This document shows positions 21,509 to 24,363 of a stretch of DNA of 24,363 bases, one piece after another (the first letter of the stretch is position 1; each line of letters opens with the position of its first letter). The position numbers were made by a program, and so were the translations under genes. Location: IMG/VR virus record IMGVR_UViG_3300025598_000173, positions 1 to 24,363 of that record; one strand, written 5' to 3'. This DNA is from a virus. The notes below the pieces were generated by a model that saw only the letters and a program-made list of their open reading frames with translations, did no database searches and was not told the DNA's origin.

Positions 21509-21999
21509 GTTTTAATCTTCAAATTTTCATGGTCTCGCATGGTTGCTTTAGGGTCTATCACAGGTCCTTTATTAATACCGGCTTGTGATGGAGTTAAACC
21601 AACCGCCTCTCCTTTTACAGATTGTACAGCTCTTCCTGATAATATACTCGCCATATTGAGGTTTTGGAATCCCCCACCCCATACTGCACTGTCACCCGGT
21701 CTTGCTTCACGTGGAACATCGGGCATTCGCTCGACTTTATCTTCTTTTGGACCATACTTCGCCAAATAGCCGGCTTGATGTTCACCTTCACGGGTTGACT
21801 TAATATCTGACATCTTAAAGTCAATTGCCAATTGTTTCAAGGTTTTATCGTTCTTTTTTGTCTTATCACTCACCAAACCCGGTGCTTGTAAAAAAACAAC
21901 AAGGACTTCACCTTGACACTGTTTCATGGGACAGATGGGTTTATACCCCTCAAAGTAACCATGTTCACTACATTTGTAGTCGTGTAATACCTTAGCCAT
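21505..21999 (-). CDS. Zinc-ribbon-like phage protein, 164 residues
   Basis: The N-terminal 35 residues contain YKCSEHGYFEGYKPICPMKQ, with Cys10, His13, Cys23 and Cys28 spaced like a small zinc ribbon (C-x2-H ... C-x4-C) similar in plan to FmdB-type ribbons. Residues 35-75 are basic. The remainder is Gly/Asn/Ser-rich, with ARPGDSAVWGGGFQNLNMAS and a polar C-terminus, probably extended. It lies between a helix-turn-helix protein, overlapping it by eight bases, and the portal, overlapping it as ATGA. That position suggests a packaging or head-assembly accessory. The metal site is inferred from spacing only. Confidence 0.72.
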   Translation of the reverse strand: MAKVLHDYKCSEHGYFEGYKPICPMKQCQGEVLVVFLQAPGLVSDKTKKNDKTLKQLAIDFKMSDIKSTREGEHQAGYLAKYGPKEDKVERMPDVPREARPGDSAVWGGGFQNLNMASILSGRAVQSVKGEAVGLTPSQAGINKGPVIDPKATMRDHENLKIKT

Positions 22000-22393
22000 T
22001 GTTTCCCCCTAGCTGTTCATCTAAATTCTCTTGCGAATAGTCTGCTGCGTTACGAATACCTATTTTAATTTTAATCTGACCATCTACAACCTGTAAACCG
22101 GTGCTACGGACATAGTGCGGCTTGGCTTCTTTGCGGTATTGAGCAAACCGTGTATTGTCTCTGTTTTGCATAACAACAATCTCACCCTTTTGGTAGGCAC
22201 GGTAGGCTCTTGATACCCTTACCTGTACGTTATAGGTCATTGGATGGAGTTCTTCAATAAACACATCTCTAAAATGTTTAGCACTCATGCCGGCTATGTC
22301 AGAAAAGTTTTCCACTGAAATACCTCTTGCTTTGTCTTTCACAAACCGTTTTATTTCAATCAGTAATTGTCTTTGTGGAATGATGGCATCCAT
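21992..22393 (-). CDS. Small protein with AraC-like helix-turn-helix, next to terminase
   Basis: Residues 26-68 (SVENFSDIAGMSAKHFRDVF then IEELHPMTYNVQVRVSRAYRAY) match the plan of the AraC-family DNA-binding half: L-x-x-(I/L)-A-x-x-x-G-M-S-x-x-x-F-x-x-x-F ... Y ... R-x-x-A. The rest is a short basic and beta-prone tail (KPHYVRSTGLQVV, 91-103). No ligand-binding arm is present, so this is not a full regulator. Its start overlaps the terminase stop as TAATG. It may recognise DNA during packaging or regulate late genes. Both are inferences. The helix-turn-helix call rests on pattern recognition by eye. Confidence 0.7.
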   Translation of the reverse strand: MDAIIPQRQLLIEIKRFVKDKARGISVENFSDIAGMSAKHFRDVFIEELHPMTYNVQVRVSRAYRAYQKGEIVVMQNRDNTRFAQYRKEAKPHYVRSTGLQVVDGQIKIKIGIRNAADYSQENLDEQLGGNNG

Positions 22394-24150
22394 TACGAAT
22401 ACACTCCGATACGCTTGAGATAGTCTGAGACATTACGACCTACTGCAATTTGTTCTGGTGTGTACTCTTCTTGTTTCTGAGAGATAGACCGTGTAATCCC
22501 TTGTTGAATGAGTCGTGGTTGTACTTGTTCAGCAAATGCCGCTGTTGCCAACGCTGCCGCTATGACTCTGTCATCTTTGTTACGTCCACTTGCCTCAATA
22601 CTACCCCCATCCCGAACAATGGTTTTCATCTCTTCAATTAAATCCAGACTAAGAGTTTGCATCATGTTTCTTTCAAAGAAGTCTTTAAAGTAGGTGAGCA
22701 TCCTCTCTTTTGTTGCACTGGTAGTTAACCAACCAATACTGTTACTTGGTCCACCAAGGGTGTCATTACGTCTCCAGATATAGTTGGACATAGACGCATA
22801 CACATCCATCAAATCTTTACCCATCGCTGTTTTCATCGCTGCCGCTTGACGTTTGAGATTACGCATCTCATTGATAACTGCTTGACCCGGACCATTGATT
22901 TCAAGGTTAAGTGTACTGTTCTTGTAGGCTCCTGCTAGGTGGGCAATCACCCAAGCGAATTGATACGTGTTGAGTTCTGATGTTGCAAACTCCGCTACTT
23001 GGTCCATACCATCTGCATAGCATCTAAAGACTTGAATACAGAATCTATCCGCCCAGTCTGAGCTACCGTAGGCTGGGTCTGCACCAATCACATAGAAAGC
23101 TGTATCAATCGGCTCTTCCCATACTTTAAGAGTAGAAAGTCTATCTGTAGATTTAATGACTTGTGTGTCTTGAAAGTTAGCACCGAAAGAATATCGAAAG
23201 TGTTGAGGATGAATCTTCTTTGCCATCTTGATTGCATCGGTACATCTTGCATTACTAAAGAAACTACTACCGGTCATAATGAAAGCGTAGTCCTCTGTTG
23301 GAGGAAACTCCTGATACATGAGGGCATCATCTTTAATTCCTTCGTAGAGTTTCCATCTCCACCAAGCCATCTGACGGGAATTGATTTCTACGTTGTAAAG
23401 TTTCTTAATGTCTCTGGTCCACTCTTTTTCTTCAACGGTTAACTTTCCATCCCAATACGTCTTATATACATTACTTGTTGGGTCTGCAGAGTAAAACTCA
23501 TTCCTCCACCAGCCACAAAAGATAGCTCTCTGCGTTCTCGCACGTTTGGCAGTGACATACATATCATGGAACATATTGAAGCCTCTAGCAGTCGATTCAA
23601 AGACAAATAGACGCTTTGGATTGTTCTCCGCTAAAGAAGCCAACAAAGACGCTAATCCTTCTTCATCTCCCCATGAGGATGTCTCAGTACCATGCAGATA
23701 AGTGATACCCTTCCCTCTGCCGAGGGAACCCTTTGCTCTAAGTCCTGCCACCTGATAAAAGAGACGACTCCTGTTCTTGAGAGATAATCCATTTCTGTTA
23801 TGGGCTACCATTGGAATCCGATACGCTTGTGGTAATCCTTCCATATAGTTTGTCAAAGTACCACGGAACATATCTTTATTCTCTTCCGTATCGGTCACTA
23901 AAGTACCTTGTAAGCCCGGATGAATGAAGTGCCAATATAAATCTAAGGCTAGAGAAATGGTAGTAATACCTTGTTGTCTACCTTTAAGGATAACAAAGAA
24001 GTGAACATCATCCGCCAGACCTTTAGCAATCTCATCCATGACGTACGTCTGAGTCCCTAACCGCTTTGTTAGTTTCTTTAAGCCATCTTCCTTTGTCTCA
24101 ACAGAGAGCTGGTCACAGAACCGATAGAAGTTATTTAAATTAAAGTTCAT
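22393..24150 (-). CDS. terL: Terminase large subunit
   Basis: This 585-residue packaging motor carries both expected domains. The ATPase part has the Walker A variant KGRQQGITT (56-64) and a Walker B-like segment, ITYLHGTETSSWGDEEG (149-165), with Glu155 as the likely catalytic carboxylate. The nuclease part has an RNase H-like triad: Asp358 in GADPAYG, Glu418 in LEINGPG and Asp526/527 in NKDDRVIAAALA. Together they translocate DNA through the portal and cut concatemers. The KGRQQGITT form, lacking the usual GKT lysine but with an upstream basic residue, is normal for terminases. The start overlaps the upstream gene as ATGA. No TerS was identified by sequence. Confidence 0.95.
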   Translation of the reverse strand: MNFNLNNFYRFCDQLSVETKEDGLKKLTKRLGTQTYVMDEIAKGLADDVHFFVILKGRQQGITTISLALDLYWHFIHPGLQGTLVTDTEENKDMFRGTLTNYMEGLPQAYRIPMVAHNRNGLSLKNRSRLFYQVAGLRAKGSLGRGKGITYLHGTETSSWGDEEGLASLLASLAENNPKRLFVFESTARGFNMFHDMYVTAKRARTQRAIFCGWWRNEFYSADPTSNVYKTYWDGKLTVEEKEWTRDIKKLYNVEINSRQMAWWRWKLYEGIKDDALMYQEFPPTEDYAFIMTGSSFFSNARCTDAIKMAKKIHPQHFRYSFGANFQDTQVIKSTDRLSTLKVWEEPIDTAFYVIGADPAYGSSDWADRFCIQVFRCYADGMDQVAEFATSELNTYQFAWVIAHLAGAYKNSTLNLEINGPGQAVINEMRNLKRQAAAMKTAMGKDLMDVYASMSNYIWRRNDTLGGPSNSIGWLTTSATKERMLTYFKDFFERNMMQTLSLDLIEEMKTIVRDGGSIEASGRNKDDRVIAAALATAAFAEQVQPRLIQQGITRSISQKQEEYTPEQIAVGRNVSDYLKRIGVYS

Positions 24151-24363
24151 TTTCTTGTACGTTTAAAGTGTTCAACATCCCAATGTGCGATGGCATAACA
24201 TACCTTCTTGTTCTTGGCAAAGCGTATTAACTCCTCTACCTTACGCTTACTATACTTTCGTTTCCATTCATCAACAAGCTGATGCTTCTCTTTTGCACTA
24301 AAACATCCCAACACCTTCTGCATATCCATCTTCAACTCCAAACGGTTATCATGCAATGCCAAA
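24147..24363 (-). CDS. Partial basic helical protein upstream of terminase
   Basis: The frame is open to the right edge, so its true start may lie outside the window. Inside it, a TTG at 24360-24362 and ATGs at 24327-24329 and 24321-24323 could serve as starts. The visible residues are basic and helical, with FSAKEKHQLVDEWKRKYSKR and RKVEELIRFAKNKKVCYAIA, ending WDVEHFKRTRK. The stop overlaps the terminase start as ATGA. A gene directly before the large terminase is often the small subunit, but I see no clear helix-turn-helix and cannot confirm that. Translation into the terminase is probably coupled. Confidence 0.6.
   Translation of the reverse strand, partial: LALHDNRLELKMDMQKVLGCFSAKEKHQLVDEWKRKYSKRKVEELIRFAKNKKVCYAIAHWDVEHFKRTRK

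Noticed and set aside
1-24363. tRNA genes, CRISPR arrays, insertion sequences, integrase or attachment sites
   Set aside because: Gene packing leaves no gap long enough for most of these, and I found no cloverleaf, spaced direct repeats, transposase or integrase motifs.

Overview
This window is a structural (virion morphogenesis) block of a tailed phage (Caudoviricetes). I count 35 genes, all on the minus strand, packed end to end, so transcription runs from position 24363 towards 1. Terminase, portal, scaffold-like protein, capsid, adaptor, beta-propeller nozzle, fibres and large internal virion proteins occur together, with no tail tube, tape measure or baseplate gene. That points to a short-tailed (podovirus-like) particle. 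Moderately AT-rich DNA, and small proteins of a kind I recall from uncultured aquatic phages, suggest an aquatic bacterial host. This is recognition by eye only, and no host can be named. I see no tRNA, CRISPR array, integrase or RNA polymerase here.

Layout in transcription order. Packaging: a partial 5'-edge gene (24147-24363), large terminase (22393-24150), a small protein with an AraC-like helix-turn-helix (21992-22393), a zinc-ribbon-like protein (21505-21999) and the portal (19868-21508). Head: a 54-residue gene abutting the portal (19703-19867), a 12-residue Arg-Lys-X minigene (19587-19625), a short structured non-coding stretch, a Pro/Met/Gly-rich protein (18981-19463), a 61-residue protein, an HNH homing endonuclease (18344-18784), a scaffold-like coiled-coil protein (17792-18325) and the major capsid protein (16713-17723). 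Neck and tail: two small beta-rich virion proteins, a small neck-region protein, an adaptor (14680-15552), a beta-propeller nozzle with four inserted repeats (12693-14678), an S74 self-cleaving fibre (11534-12691), small accessory proteins and a second repeat-bearing fibre (9513-10616). Distal part: a small membrane protein, two small conserved-type proteins, a modular low-complexity protein (7215-8606), three probable internal/ejection proteins (6172-7215, 4730-6172, 2032-4737), a beta-rich structural protein (560-1351) and small membrane-anchored proteins at the left edge.

The terminase would pump DNA through the portal into a shell built from capsid and scaffold. The adaptor and nozzle close the head, the fibres bind the host, and the long coiled-coil proteins are likely ejected to help DNA entry. 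Nearly every junction is overlapping or abutting (six TAATG, four ATGA, three TAAATG), implying translational coupling. The one clear break is 19464-19702, which holds the 12-codon minigene, several potential hairpins and a perfect -35-like hexamer. It is the most interesting part of the window.
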